Under the pieces are notes generated by a model, which saw nothing but the letters and a program-made list of their open reading frames with translations, was not told where the DNA came from and ran no database searches. DNA of 64,000 bases, taken from the NCBI GenBank assembly GCA_025618425.1, contig CM046847.1:14361468-14425467 (forward strand). The letters are read 5' to 3'. Position 1 is the stretch's first letter. Every line of letters starts with the position of its first letter. Shown piece by piece: positions 44,662 to 56,160 of the stretch. The position numbers and the translations under genes are program-made. The stretch is from Heliocidaris tuberculata (Eukaryota > Echinodermata > Echinoidea > Camarodonta > Echinometridae).

Positions 44662-45875
44662 AGTGTGATATCCCAGCTGAATGATTATTAAGTGTCAACC
44701 TTTGATGTAGTCTTCACTATTCTTTACACCTGTATCCTACACCTTATAAATAAATGAATATTAAACATTTATTGTCATTATCTGCCATTGTGTCATTCCA
44801 AATTTTGAATAGTAACTTTATTTTTGGTAAGAAAAATAGAGTTAAGGATATGCCGACAATTTACATTCTTGTAACATTTCTTTCAGGTCAGACATCTATG
44901 TGGCGTTTAAGTATGTAGGTCAAAATAGGAGCATGTTCCGTAAAAATCTAAAGAATTGAAGCATTTCCAGTTTGAAACACAATGCTGAGAGCAAGATGAC
45001 CATTAACTGTGTGTAAAACGATATAAGTTAACGTCGCCTTGAAATTCTAAATAGAAAAAGAAACCTCTCAGCACATCGCGCTTTTTGAACATGCCTTGCT
45101 ACTTTCAGTGCACAACTAATTCCTAACTAAATTGAACTGAATTAAAATGAATTTATTACACTAAATTTCACATTCACAGCCCGAGGGATGATTTACAGTA
45201 GCATTTTCATCATGAAAATACAATGATACAAACATATTTATAGCAATAACATCTAGTGTAGATAATTTGGTGCAAGTAGTTAGGTGCTAAGAGTGGAAAG
45301 CTAAATAGAAGTGATGAGAGAGCAAAAGGATACAAAAGATATAGAATTAGATAAAGGAGCAACATACTTGAAAGTAACAGTGAAACATCAGTTATCTAAC
45401 TACAGTTGCGTTTTATGCGATGTCACATTTTAAATCATTAAATGGTGGCCTCAATTCCTTTATTAGTCAATGGATGTCCAAGTATGGCAAATAATGTATG
45501 TAGGTCATTAATAATGGATAAATCAGTTTTAATGACGTATCAGTGACAGCAATCAAGAGATAGCTGCACTTTCTACGCACCCATATGTTTGTTCCATGAT
45601 CTGTTACATCTTCACTTATTTTTCAATTATGCTTGACCTAGATAGTTGTCAAACGATGCCACGATTATAGGTCACATGTCTATGATTAGGCAATAACTGT
45701 AGCAGCCGAACATTTAATCATAAAATTGCTAAAAGACGAGAGCATTTTGGAACAAAGAAAGAAAACTCTTCACCGATGCTTCTTGGAGAATTGTGACATG
45801 AGATCTTAAAGCAGTTAGCCTTTGAGACCGTGTTTGGGGAGGGGATTATTAGTCGCCTTTCTGGTGGGTACTCGT
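44662..45875. other. No gene or repeat seen
   Basis: AT-rich sequence without recognisable structure. Confidence 0.6.
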
Positions 45876-46165
45876 TTTTCCGAAGGTTCATAATTCCGAA
45901 GGTTCGTAATTCAGAAACACAAATTTCCCATAGCACGGGGTTCATAATTCCTAAAATATTTGATGCATTACTCCGAAATTTCGTAATTCCAAAAATGAAA
46001 TCGGGTTTGTAAGTCCGAAAATGCAGTAGAGCCCTATATAACTTTTCGGAATTACGAACCTTCGGAAATATGAACCCTTTTTCATTTTATGAATTATGAA
46101 CCCTATATCATTTTCGGAATTACGAACCGTCGCAGTAACGAACATTCGCAAATACTAACATTTGG
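45876..46165. repeat. CCGAAGGTTCGTAATT palindromic short-unit cluster, copy 2
   Basis: The first half has units such as CCGAAGGTTCATAATT, CCGAAGGTTCGTAATT and CCGAAATTTCGTAATT. After about 46030 the same units appear inverted (TTCGGAATTACGAACCTTCGG-type). The whole could fold into a long imperfect hairpin. Confidence 0.8.
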
Positions 46166-47154
46166 TATTATGAACCTATCCTCCTCAAACTTACATCGAT
46201 TGTAAATGATATATTATAAACTCATTGCTTGATTTTCAGTATTTCTATTATATTTTAGATATATTTTACGCCCCCATAGTATGGTAAGAATCTGAACTGA
46301 AAAATGTATCATCTCAGGGTTTCTTCTTGTTCATATCAAGCTCGCTGTTTTTGCTCGTTAAGTGATTTATATTTTTAAAGAATAAATCGTGCCCGACAAG
46401 ACAACCTTAAAATGCAAAAAAAAAAAAAAAAAAAAAAAAAACTGGACAAAAGATATATATCGAACTTAAAAATATTTTTTAAATGTTTCATTGGTTAATA
46501 ATGTAAAGCGATGATCAATAAAACTATTAATGAGACGATAACAAGTTTCGAAATTTGGGTCCTATTTGAATTTGTTTTGAAATATTGCTAACTTGGTTCC
46601 TTCGCTTGTATTTGTGCATGGCTTCAGTAGTGGGTACACCAAGGCATCAATATGTATGCACCCCTCTACAGAACAAATAAAATGCTACTTGCATAATCTA
46701 ACTGCTTTGTATCTCAAAAAGGAAAAACATAAGAGAACCAGAAACCAAATGAAATGAGATATTTTGTTTGCTTTTCAAAGTTTTAATGTCATTTTCAAAT
46801 GCATTTAATGGGTGTTTTGATGAATTAATTGTTGCAGTTAATAAAAGAGACTTATGATTTCTTTGTGGTTGGAATATTATGTGATATTATCATAATCAAA
46901 TGACAATAAAATTATGAAAAAGTCTGCAGTTAATGTTTGAATAGTTATTTTGATGATATAATTTTGTGGCATGATTTCGTGACCTACCAAACAAAAATGT
47001 GTTTGTGTGCATAACTTAGTGTCCTATGATACGGTGACTGAAATTACAGCTCTAGATGTAATACAACAGTCATGTCATGCCATGTGTGACCAATTTTAGT
47101 CACTTGAATAATCAATTGATTGATCCATGAAAGTACACTTTTTCTTGCTCCTTT
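46166..47154. other. No gene; long A run
   Basis: An uninterrupted A run of about 26 nt at 46416-46441. Otherwise AT-rich with no structure. Confidence 0.65.
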
Positions 47155-48101
47155 TCTCTCAAAATAATTTTCACTGATTTCATACCTGTCGATAGCTTTA
47201 AGGGTCTCTTCATTTAATGACACCTAAAAATATTTAACGCTCCAGTGAGCAAAGGCCATTTTTGTGAAAGGTGCAAAATCCAGACTTGACAAAAATTGGT
47301 ATTTGTTTTGGCTGGTATCAGCAAAGTTGAGAGTCGTAAAAGGGCTTAGAAATGTTCATATTTTGATAAATAATAGACAAGTCATGAAAGAACAGTTATT
47401 TTCTGCATGTATGATATAATTACGTATCTCATCAACAATTTCTAACCTTCGGTGAGCAATTAACTACTTTATTGAGTATTTTGAAATATTAATTTTGGCG
47501 ATTTTTAAATTCAAGCTGGCTTTCTCAGTCAGACATGAAGTTTTGATGGGATAGGTAAGGACAGGCAGAAAACAAAGCCTATTCTTTCCAAAATTACTTT
47601 TAATAATCATAATATGAAAATTTTAAAGCTTTTTTAAGACTCTCATCTTTGCTGATATCAGTCAGAACCAGTACAAATTTTTGACACCTATGGATTTTGC
47701 AGCATTTCACAATGACTTTTGATCACTCAAGCGTAAAATATCGTTGGATGTTTTGGTGTCATGTGATAGGAGAGACCGTAAGCTATCCATAGGTATGAAC
47801 ATTTCATGAACATATTTTGAAATATTAATTTGGGGAGACTTTTTCCAACTGTCAACTTTTAATGGTTCTCGAATGTCAATACCAGCCAGAACAAATACAA
47901 ATTCTTGTCAAGTCTGGATTTTGCATCGTTTCACAAAAGTGGCCTTTGCTCTCTCGAACGTAAAATATCGCCAGATTTTTTGTGTCATCTGATAGAAGAG
48001 ACCCTAAGCCAATAACAGGTATAAAATTTCCCTCAAATATTTTGAAATATTTATTTGGGAAGACTTTTCCTGACTGTTAACACTTTTGGGGACGCACTGT
48101 A
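47155..48101. mobile_element. Mariner-like foldback element, copy 2, with a duplicated arm
   Basis: The right end reads CTGTTAACACTTTTGGGGAC then GCACTGTA (48101), the same terminus as at 34904. The left arm (about 47155-47470) is inverted relative to two direct copies of the right arm (about 47640-47865 and 47866-48101); anchors GTGTCAT(C/G)TGATAG(A/G)AGAGACC are 236 bases apart. No transposase frame. The left terminus itself is not clear. Confidence 0.65.
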
Positions 48102-48102
48102 T

Positions 48103-48660
48103 AACGGTAACAATGGTTGGGATATTCAAAACAACAGGACAAGACTTTATTTGCTCATTATTATACGTTGACAGTTTTCATTGCGACATTAATTTGGCAG
48201 TTTGAGCTTTCATGAATTTAGTAATATACATGTATATGACGGTAACGATGGTTTAGTATACAAAACAACATCTTTTTTGGGGTTGCTCATTATTGTTACA
48301 ATTTTAATGACACTTGACCTATCTAGTGATATATATAACAGTAAAGATGACCGGGATATTCAAAACAACAGGAACAGAATTCATTTGCTCATTACTGTGA
48401 TGATTTTGATTACAACCCATGACCTATCATGATTTTATCTATAGCTATGACGGTAAAGATGATATATGTTCAAAACAACAACAAAAAAGGGCTTCATTTG
48501 CTAATTAATGTGATAATTTTAATTACGATACTTGATCTATCACGAATCTAGTAATAAATATGATGGTGAAGAGGTCGGGATATTCAAAACAACAGGAAAA
48601 GAATTTATTTGCTCATTACTGAGATAATTTTGATTGCGATACTTAACCTTTTATCAAAGG
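48103..48660. repeat. Five-unit minisatellite, 100-134 bp units
   Basis: CAAAACAACA recurs at 48127, 48261, 48361, 48471 and 48585, each followed by TTTGCTCATTA-type and TGACCTATCA-type sequence. It starts at the last base of the mariner-like element. Confidence 0.85.
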
Positions 48661-48722
48661 CTGTGCGTAGTATAGGCAAACTTCACTATAATGACATAAT
48701 TACAACTTGGTCACGTTCAGGG

Positions 48723-48725
<3 letters not shown>

Positions 48726-48753
<28 letters not shown>

Positions 48754-49115
48754 CTAAACAACTAGAGTCAATTAATGGTTAACACTTTAAAAACGCCATT
48801 GGGGGCGCGAAATAGCTAGATCCTGAACATAGTTATGCGAGGGAGCAAAGCGAAATTTAGAAATTTTTGCACTTCAGACCCTATAAAACACCATTTCTTA
48901 CCCATTTTGTCCTTGACTGGGGCACAAATGACCCTCAAAACAATTATTATTATTATTATTATTTTTTATTTATTTATTTATTTATTTTTTTTTTTTTTGG
49001 GGGGGTATTTCTCCCCATTTTCTTGTTTTCTTTTGCTTTTTTGCGCCCCCTTCAAGTGCCGCCCGGGGCACGTGCCTCCTCCCCCCCCCCCCCCCCCCCC
49101 GTAGATACGCCACTG
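48726..49115. mobile_element. Probable hAT-like element with 28-nt G run and GTAGATACGCCACTG end
   Basis: A G run of 28 (48726-48753), an ATT/TTTA-rich middle, a C run of 20 (49081-49100), then GTAGATACGCCACTG, the inverse of a CAGTGGCGTATC-type terminus. No matching left terminus was found, so the left boundary is set at the G run. Confidence 0.5.
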
Positions 49116-49256
49116 GTTCTTGTCCGCAGCATCGATCGGCTTTGGGCTGACTCCTGCGATTCGTACGTCCTTCATTTTCATGGTCATAACCGGTCGTGCA
49201 CCTCTCTGCATCTCCTCTTTGGCGTCTTGCATCCTCCTCGAAAACGTACCTCTCTT
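49116..49256. other. GC-richer segment, left part
   Basis: Unusually GC-rich for the window and free of repeats. On the minus strand it is open: VCGGLKRGTFSRRMQDAKEE, then GARPVMTMKMKDVRIAGV. No domain recognised. It is separated from a similar GC-rich segment by a TIR element. Confidence 0.4.
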
Positions 49257-49659
49257 AAGGCCACCGCACACCTTACGATCGGTCTGCGATCCGATTTCAG
49301 AAGAAAATGTATTATCATTTGACAAATCATTTAAAAACGAAAATCAGTTTTTGATTGACGGTCTGAATAGTCATACAGATAGTAAAATCGATAATACGGC
49401 CTGTGCCGAGTTTTCTAGTCGGTGGAACGGACGTAATGACGTCACAAAAATAGTACGACTGCCTGCGATTTGAAACTAATTTTGCCCTTATTCCTTGTAG
49501 AAAGCTGACAGCTCACCAAAACCCTATGTTTAGTATTCATATTATTTTTTAAAACCTGCATAGGGTATATTTCATTTGTTAAAATGCCAATATTTAATGC
49601 CATAGCGATTTATTTCACAAATCGGATCGCAGACCGATCGTAAGGTTTGCGGTGGCCTT
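49257..49659. mobile_element. TIR element with AAGGCCACCGCACACC ends
   Basis: Left AAGGCCACCGCACACCTTAC then GATCGGTCTGCGATCCGATTT; the right end (49618-49659) is the inverse with one or two changes. TIR about 42 bp, body 403 bp, no transposase. Flanks are cTT/TTa, so a TTAA-like target is possible but not proven. Confidence 0.85.
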
Positions 49660-49960
49660 TACCTGCAAGAACTCTTGAGACGAACGTGCATGTACACCCC
49701 CGAACAGGTACATTGCAACCGACGTGCAACCGACGCGCGACATGTCACGGATCCGTATGGAGCCATGGGCTTCGTGAGACCTCCGCAAGGAGCCCGTGCG
49801 ATGCACGAAGCACGTGCAGAAAGTACGATGGCTGCGCCCACAATGCCGTAACAAGAAATTGATAAAGGGGACGGGACGGGTTGCTCCTAAAAAAAAGGGG
49901 TTTTATGTATCCGGATAGCTCCCTTCTTGTACAAATTACACTGTCCATAGCACGTTGTAA
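49660..49960. other. GC-richer segment, right part
   Basis: Overlapping minus-strand frames of 60-79 codons cross this segment. It contains repeated CGTGCA/GCACG motifs and may continue the segment at 49116-49256. No protein family recognised; a diverged exon or an old repeat are both possible. Confidence 0.35.
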
Positions 49961-50504
49961 ATGTTCTCCCCTACGCCTTCAAGAATGAGCTACACCAGCA
50001 CTACCATTGCTGTATACGCCACTGCCCCCAACCCACAATTTCCACCACCTTTACAGGTGGTGTCTTTTCAGCACAAATCATTTCCATCAATATCTATTTG
50101 GAATGAAGAGTGTTGGGAAGATCAGATTCAATAACGGGAGGAGAACCGTAACATATTTTCTTCGTCAAATTTTCTATTCCACTTAAAAGTTACAAGACTC
50201 TGTAAACAATGTGTTGTATTACTAATGAGAATTTAAAAGAGAATCAAATTTATTGATAAAAAATGTTGTTTAAACATTTCTTCTTTCCAAAATGTACATG
50301 TGGCATATATAATCATGTATTTACACTGCGCCCTTTCCGCATGCCCCAGAGAGTCACGGATTCTCATCTGTTTGGAAAAGATGGGGCGAAGAAAGAAACA
50401 ACATTAAATGGTCGAAATGGTCTTCCTGTAATGCATTGTAATTTGCATACTTTGGACATGCTCCTGTCAAAAACGGAATTATGTCGGAAAGACATAATCT
50501 GCAA
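49961..50504. other. No gene; isolated hAT-like terminus
   Basis: GTATACGCCACTG at 50012-50024 is the inverse of a CAGTGGCGTATAC terminus. No partner found. Confidence 0.5.
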
Positions 50505-50578
50505 TGTAGTGTGTGGGGCGTTTGTGTGTGGGTGTGTGTGTGTATAAATATATGTGGCTGTGTGTGTGTGTGTGTGTT
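50505..50578. repeat. (GT)n microsatellite
   Basis: GT repeats with a short ATATAT interruption. Confidence 0.95.
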
Positions 50579-50712
50579 TAGGGGAAGGGAGGGGTGGGGA
50601 TGTGAGGCTAGGTATAGGATTAAGGGTTGAATGATCGTGCATATCAATTGCTGGTAATTGATAGAGAACATGCGGCAACCGCCTGATAGGCACTTCGATC
50701 AAATGAGGCATT

Positions 50713-50912
50713 TTTGCGCAAACGAAAAGTAGCCTTTTATAAAGAAAAAGTTTGACAAAAGTAGCCAGTACTAACTCTAACATAAAATATTGTCAGAACT
50801 CATAGTGTCATCTGATGAAACAGACTCTCACCCATAGGTGTATATTGATATTTTAAAATTATGATTTCGGAGAATATTTTTAAATTGTGTACTTTTTTAT
50901 ATGCACTGTATA
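50713..50912. mobile_element. Half copy of the mariner-like foldback element
   Basis: ACATAAAATATTGTCAGAAC, GTGTCATCTGATGAAACAGA and the end TTTTTTATATGCACTGTATA match the right arm of the copies at 34904 and 48101. Confidence 0.55.
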
Positions 50913-51124
50913 CACACACACACACCCACACATCTGCACACACATTGATTTGTGGGGGAACTGTATTGTTTTCTTTCTTATTTTGTACCCCGCAAGTAAT
51001 ATTTTGTACCCCACAGGCATGACTAAATAAAAGCCATCATTGTGCTCTTTTGTTCTCTGTACCCCACAACTACATGTATGTAAGAGCACACACACATCTA
51101 CCCACGCACATCCACGCACACACA
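50911..51124. repeat. CA microsatellites flanking repeated TTTTGTACCCC(A/G)CA units
   Basis: CA tracts at 50911-50947 and 51090-51124. Between them TTTGTACCCCGCAAG, TTTGTACCCCACAGG and CTGTACCCCACAAC recur. Confidence 0.8.
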
Positions 51125-51733
51125 AAATATTCTATCTAGCATCATCGTGTTTATGTGTGATATCAATCTGCATTATCATCAAAACATGATATATAAACAT
51201 GATATATAATAGCAGAAGTAATATTACCATAAGAAAGAAAGAGGGCTTCATCACTGAAAACATGCTTGCTATAAGGACAGTGACCCTATTCAAACGAGAT
51301 TAATTCAAGCTGACCACACGAACCGTTTAATCTAGATATATATTGTTGTCTTGAGCGGCAGTCCCTTTATACGTGAAGGATTCTTTCATCAGGAAGAAAC
51401 TTTGCGACGTATTTTTCAATCTCATTTCGCCATTATCTCTTGATCTTGCCCGCCGCTTGGAGTGTGTTTGTAGCCAATCCAATGAGGGAAAGGTTGTCGG
51501 AAAGGGAAGTACTTCAACATTAAAAAGTGAGGACGAGTTTTACAGACAGTAAGTATCATGTGCGTGTGTGTAGAAGTTTGTGGATGTGTGGGTGTGGGCG
51601 AATGTGTGTTCGTGAGAGAGAGAAAGAGAAAAAAATGACACAAATGGAACGCAAAAATTGAAGCTTAAAGTTTATACAGAAGATGGAGTGAGAAGCTGAA
51701 GAAGATAAACAAACAACAACAAAATTACCAAAT

Positions 51734-51737
<4 letters not shown>
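51125..51737. other. No gene; short GT tract
   Basis: GTGTGTG-rich sequence at 51560-51620, otherwise featureless. Confidence 0.6.

Positions 51738-51798
<61 letters not shown>
51738..51798. repeat. (GA)n microsatellite
   Basis: GA repeat with GC interruptions; a smaller GA tract lies at 52074-52096. Confidence 0.95.
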
Positions 51799-52096
51799 AA
51801 AGAAACGAAAGAATAGACGAGAAAGTAAAGTTGTGAATAGAATTGAAACAAGTGAAGACACTAAACATCAAAATTAATAGAAAAGAAAGAGAGACGGGAG
51901 GGGCCTCGTGCCATTCGAATATGTGTGTATATGTAATGAAGAGTGGGGAATTAAACACAAAGCAGAAAAAGAAAAATTTAACATGAAGAGAGTGAAATAG
52001 AAGCAGAAAGAGATGGGTGAAAGGAGATAACGACAGACAAAGAATGTGAGAAAGAGAGTGAGAAGGGGTTAGATAGATAGAGAGAGAGAGAGAGAT

Positions 52097-54690
52097 AGAA
52101 GGGGGATAAATAGAGCAGAAGGAGACTGGATAAATCAGGAAGAGTAATAGACAAGACGTGCTTCATATCTCTTTTTGTACTCCAGTAAATAGCATAATGC
52201 CTGTTAAATCTAGGCTCTATGAAGACTCGTCCGGTATGTCAACACTTCTTCGATTCAATCAGTGAGGGCTCTAGGCCAAATATGTATTGGAGCTCTGTGC
52301 AATCCGAAATCAAGCCGCCAATCGGTGCACGAAATGACTGCGTTGAGCTGAGATACTCTCTCGCTTCCGAGGTGGGAATTGACAGGAATAGTGATTGCGT
52401 CGTGTAAAGTGAAACGATTTAAATAATCCCCAGACGTAAGTTTAATAGACGTCTTTCAAGAAAGCCTTTCATAGATTTGTCCCATAGATGTGCACACTAA
52501 AAGGTACGATTTGTATTTTCCTGTTAGATTCGGTTTTTGAATTTTTGATGCCATTAATTGCCCTTTTGATTCCAGTAAACCCCAACCAATGCTGAATTCC
52601 GACATACTTGCATCACCATGAATTTATTTTCGATATGATTAACATCTAATTGATATACTATCTGAAAATTTACCTCAGTTTTGGAAATCCTGTGCTAAAG
52701 TAGATGATAACTATATCTTGGCCCTTGCTGTCGAAGAAAATTTCATTAAAAAAAAAAAAATCAAAAAAAAAACGTCTTCACGAATTACCGCATTCACCCT
52801 TGAAATATAGTTTTTCATTTTTGAAATTATATTATGTAACATGCTATAATGTTTACAAATTGCGATAGATAGGCTTGTTTGTGGTGCCCATAATAATGTT
52901 GGCTACCATCAAGACCGTTTTTTTCTTGACCTATCAGGCAACTAGATATTGGTGCTCTACAAATTTCCGAATTGGATTGGATTGGATTGGATAAAAATAC
53001 AGAAAAAAGTGGGTAACAATGGCAAAATAGGGACATCATCCTTGTCATGTGTGTGACACCTGCAACTGAATGCTTGTAACAATTATTGTCAGAGTGTCTC
53101 GTAACACTTCTAATCATCATGAAGGTTTCATCTGTTACCGAACTCGACTGATTGGAAGTTGATTGGAAGTTCTATCGGGACTTAAAGGTAAAACATAGTG
53201 TTGTTCAAGGTCACGGATTTTGAAAGCAAATGTTTTTCTTGATGCATCTAGATGATGTCTATCCACAGGGACATCGTGAAGCTAATTCATCTGCTGAGAA
53301 CCAAGACAACTTTTTGTTTGAGGATATGAATTAACGCCCTTCTGGCTTGCAGTAGACGCTGTTGTCTTCTGAAGTACTGAAGGTTACAACAGGAGAGAGT
53401 CGGATATCTGGTCTCCCGAACAAAACCCACTTTGAAAAAAAATTGTCCATTGGGAATCCCAATCTTTTTCTTTTTTGAGATTAATCAATTTACAAAAGCT
53501 TTTATAACACATACTTAACATGGATTTCGCATAAACACAAGCGTTCAAAAGAGCTAGTCACATATATCTTGAAAATTAAGAAATTAATAGAATGCTGTTC
53601 ACCCATTCGATTTCTTTCAATGCGGTAGTTTAGGGGACTTAAGGGGCTCGAGCACCCCCACTTTCCTAACCAAAGGGATTGATCCCTGTATGCATGCACT
53701 GTACATTGCCTTTAATTTGTCATCGATAGAAAAAACAGCAACATATAGGCCTACGTGGTTAGACAGTAGAACTTAAATTTGCAATTTTGGAGGAAAAATC
53801 AACAGATTATAACCTAAATAGTTTAATTACATTGTGAAGTTTGGAATAACGATTTGTCTTTTGAGCAAGAACGACGATGCGATATATTAATTTCATGCAC
53901 CCGTCCGGTTTCGATTGCGTTCCCGACAGTTTAACATTCAAGTCGCTCAAAACATCCTTTTCATAGGCTGCATTGTGGAATGATCAAGTTTGTTGCTAAG
54001 GCGACTCTTGTGCCAGAAGTGACACGATTTGTCACCTTTTAAGAGAGGGCTTGGATTTCCTATTCTCCCTACTTCATTCAACCGTAATTGAGAAAGCCGC
54101 TCGTGACCAAAAATTCAAGAAGAAGAAGCGTGTCAACCATTTTCCACTCGACAGCTCTCCAAGCTTTAGGTGTCATTAACTCCCAAGTATCATATCTACC
54201 AGACCTAGCAACGCCATGACTTTTTAGCTGCTTCTCCCCCACCGAAGAAACACCTGTCTACGCGCCTCGCCTTCGATGTTCGGTTGGAGATGAGCATCCG
54301 ATCCACTCGTTATACGCCGTATGAACCCGTGCTCACGGGGCCATACACAGCTTAGCCTGCGGGGAAGCAGCGAATTGTAAAGAATAGTGGGTGGTTGACT
54401 CAGGTTACACTCTCCACCATACCTTGAGAGCGAATCTTCTCTCTTGATTAACCATAGCCAGACGCATTGCCGACAGTCATCTCATCGTGGCCATGGCTGA
54501 CCTAGAAGAATAAGAAAAAGAGGAATAAAGATAAAGAGACAAATGATTAGAGGAAGGTAAAGAGGGATAGAGATAAAGGAAAGAGGGTAGAGTGACGGAA
54601 TGAGAGTATGCAGACAGAAACATACATTATTGAGAGGGTAAGGAGAAAAGGGAAGGTAGAAATATAATGAAAAGGGGGGGGGGGAGGAAG
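52097..54690. other. Long stretch without a recognisable gene
   Basis: A/T runs at 52748-52775; (GGATT)n at 52972-52993, which could be a minus-strand LINE or SINE tail. A GC-richer, repeat-free part at about 54000-54480 has no long frame. No protein match seen. Confidence 0.5.
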
Positions 54691-54691
<1 letters not shown>

Positions 54692-54765
<74 letters not shown>

Positions 54766-54830
54766 CAGAGAGAGACAAAACAGAAGGAGAGAAAGAGACA
54801 GAAAGAGAGAGAGAGACAGAGCAAGAGATC

Positions 54831-54862
<32 letters not shown>

Positions 54863-54866
54863 AGGG
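54692..54866. repeat. (TA)n followed by (GA)n
   Basis: TA repeat at 54692-54722, then GA repeats with CAGA and GGGA variants to 54866. Confidence 0.95.
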
Positions 54867-55366
54867 GAGGGGGAGGGGAATAATGAAGAAAATAGCATTT
54901 TTGTGTTTCATTTTAGATGTTTTTTGATAAATGTTACCTTCAGGACAGGATATTCCCTTTTGATTGCAATTGCTATGGTGATTAAAACTGGACTTTTTCA
55001 ATGATTTGGGCTAAGGGAATGGGTAAGTTTAATTCATTGTACCGACAGGGTATTCGCAGGTTTGATAGTCAAGTGAATACAGGTTGTTTACGCCTGTGAA
55101 CATGGTGAACCACAGAAGTCAAGCATTCGCCAATTCTTTCAGTCTCCCCAAAATGATGCATTTCCGATGCATTATGTATTACCAGGTCTGTATATTTGTA
55201 AAACAAAACGAATTATCAGCGACGTATCTTTCCATCTAGATGCTGTTGACGCATTTTCACAACTTTTAAAGCTATTCCACCAAACACGTTAAATGTTAAA
55301 GAAATATGTGTTCACAATATTACGGCAGCTGAAAACCGAAAATTCTAATCGAACTATTTGCAAAGT
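54867..55366. other. No gene or repeat seen
   Basis: AT-rich DNA. Confidence 0.6.
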
Positions 55367-55774
55367 TTAAAGGTACTTCATCCCTTATGCAGCCTTAAAT
55401 TCTGAAGTGGTGTGAGTATGAGATAAATTGCAAAAGAATTATAATTGGAAAACTTGGAAGAATGTAAAAAACATTATAATTTGCTTTTAAGTCAGAAGTA
55501 ACAATAATTTGGTAACACCTTATTTTTTTTACTCGAAAAAAAAAAATCGTGTTACTTCAAAAATTATTTTTGACCGTTACTGACAGTTACTAGTACATTC
55601 ACTTGCATTGATTTCTGAATAGCTCCCACTGCGACGAAAGCAAGATTTTCATTTCTTACAAATGATTTATAGAACTTGTGACCTTGAAATTTCATTGGCA
55701 GTATCTACAGGATGTCCACTAAACCTGTGCAAAGTTTCTCGGAATTTTCTGCAAAAGGGATGAAGTACCTTTAA
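55367..55774. mobile_element. TTAA-flanked element, AGGTACTTCATCCC ends
   Basis: TTAA (55367-55370) + AGGTACTTCATCCCTTATGC; right end inverted AGGTACTTCATCCCTTTTGC + TTAA (55771-55774). Body exactly 400 bp, no frame. Its right TTAA is also the left TTAA of the next element. Confidence 0.85.
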
Positions 55775-56160
55775 TGATAAAATTGAAATCTCGTCATGCA
55801 ATTACATTGTCAAAAAAAATATCTCAAAGCAATCGGGAAAGGTTGATCATGTCTACATAAGAATGAGTTTATACTGTGAAATTTTGGAATCATCAAAATG
55901 ATAACATATTGACCCAATCTTGCTGAAAAGCACATGCACTGCACACATAAATTGGTATATGGGACTGCACACACATGTGGCATGAATGTTTGACCCGAAC
56001 ACTTCAGCTATTCTTTGTCATAGTTCGAATATGAGGGCATTGAGGAGCAATCCTTTTCAGGGGACATTTCTACTATAATATTCTTCCAAACTGAGATAAA
56101 ATGAATGAGAAAGCTCACAAATTGTTTTTCACCTTTCCCAGAATTCGACCTTCTCTTTAA
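55771..56160. mobile_element. TTAA-flanked element, GTTGAGTTCTGG family, copy 3
   Basis: Left end TTAATGATAAAATTGAAATC (55771), related to TTAAAGATAACGTTGAGTTC. Right end CCAGAATTCGACCTTCTCTT + TTAA (56157-56160). Shares AAAGGTTGATCATGTCTA, CCCGAACACTTCAGCTATT and CTTTTCAGGGGACATTTCTA with 14733-15002. It is longer because of the segment at about 55868-55985, part of which is also present in the copy at 38873-39628. Confidence 0.75.

Noticed and set aside
48103..48660. CRISPR-like array
   Set aside because: Units of 100-134 bp diverge throughout with no short conserved repeat and unique spacers; the context is eukaryotic.
48835..49325. Frames of 89-151 codons with Pro or Gly runs
   Set aside because: They span ATT repeats and poly(C); only the repeat-free part at 49116-49256 is kept as a question.
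54482..55004. Frames of 104-138 codons
   Set aside because: Translations of (GA)n/(CT)n and (TA)n.
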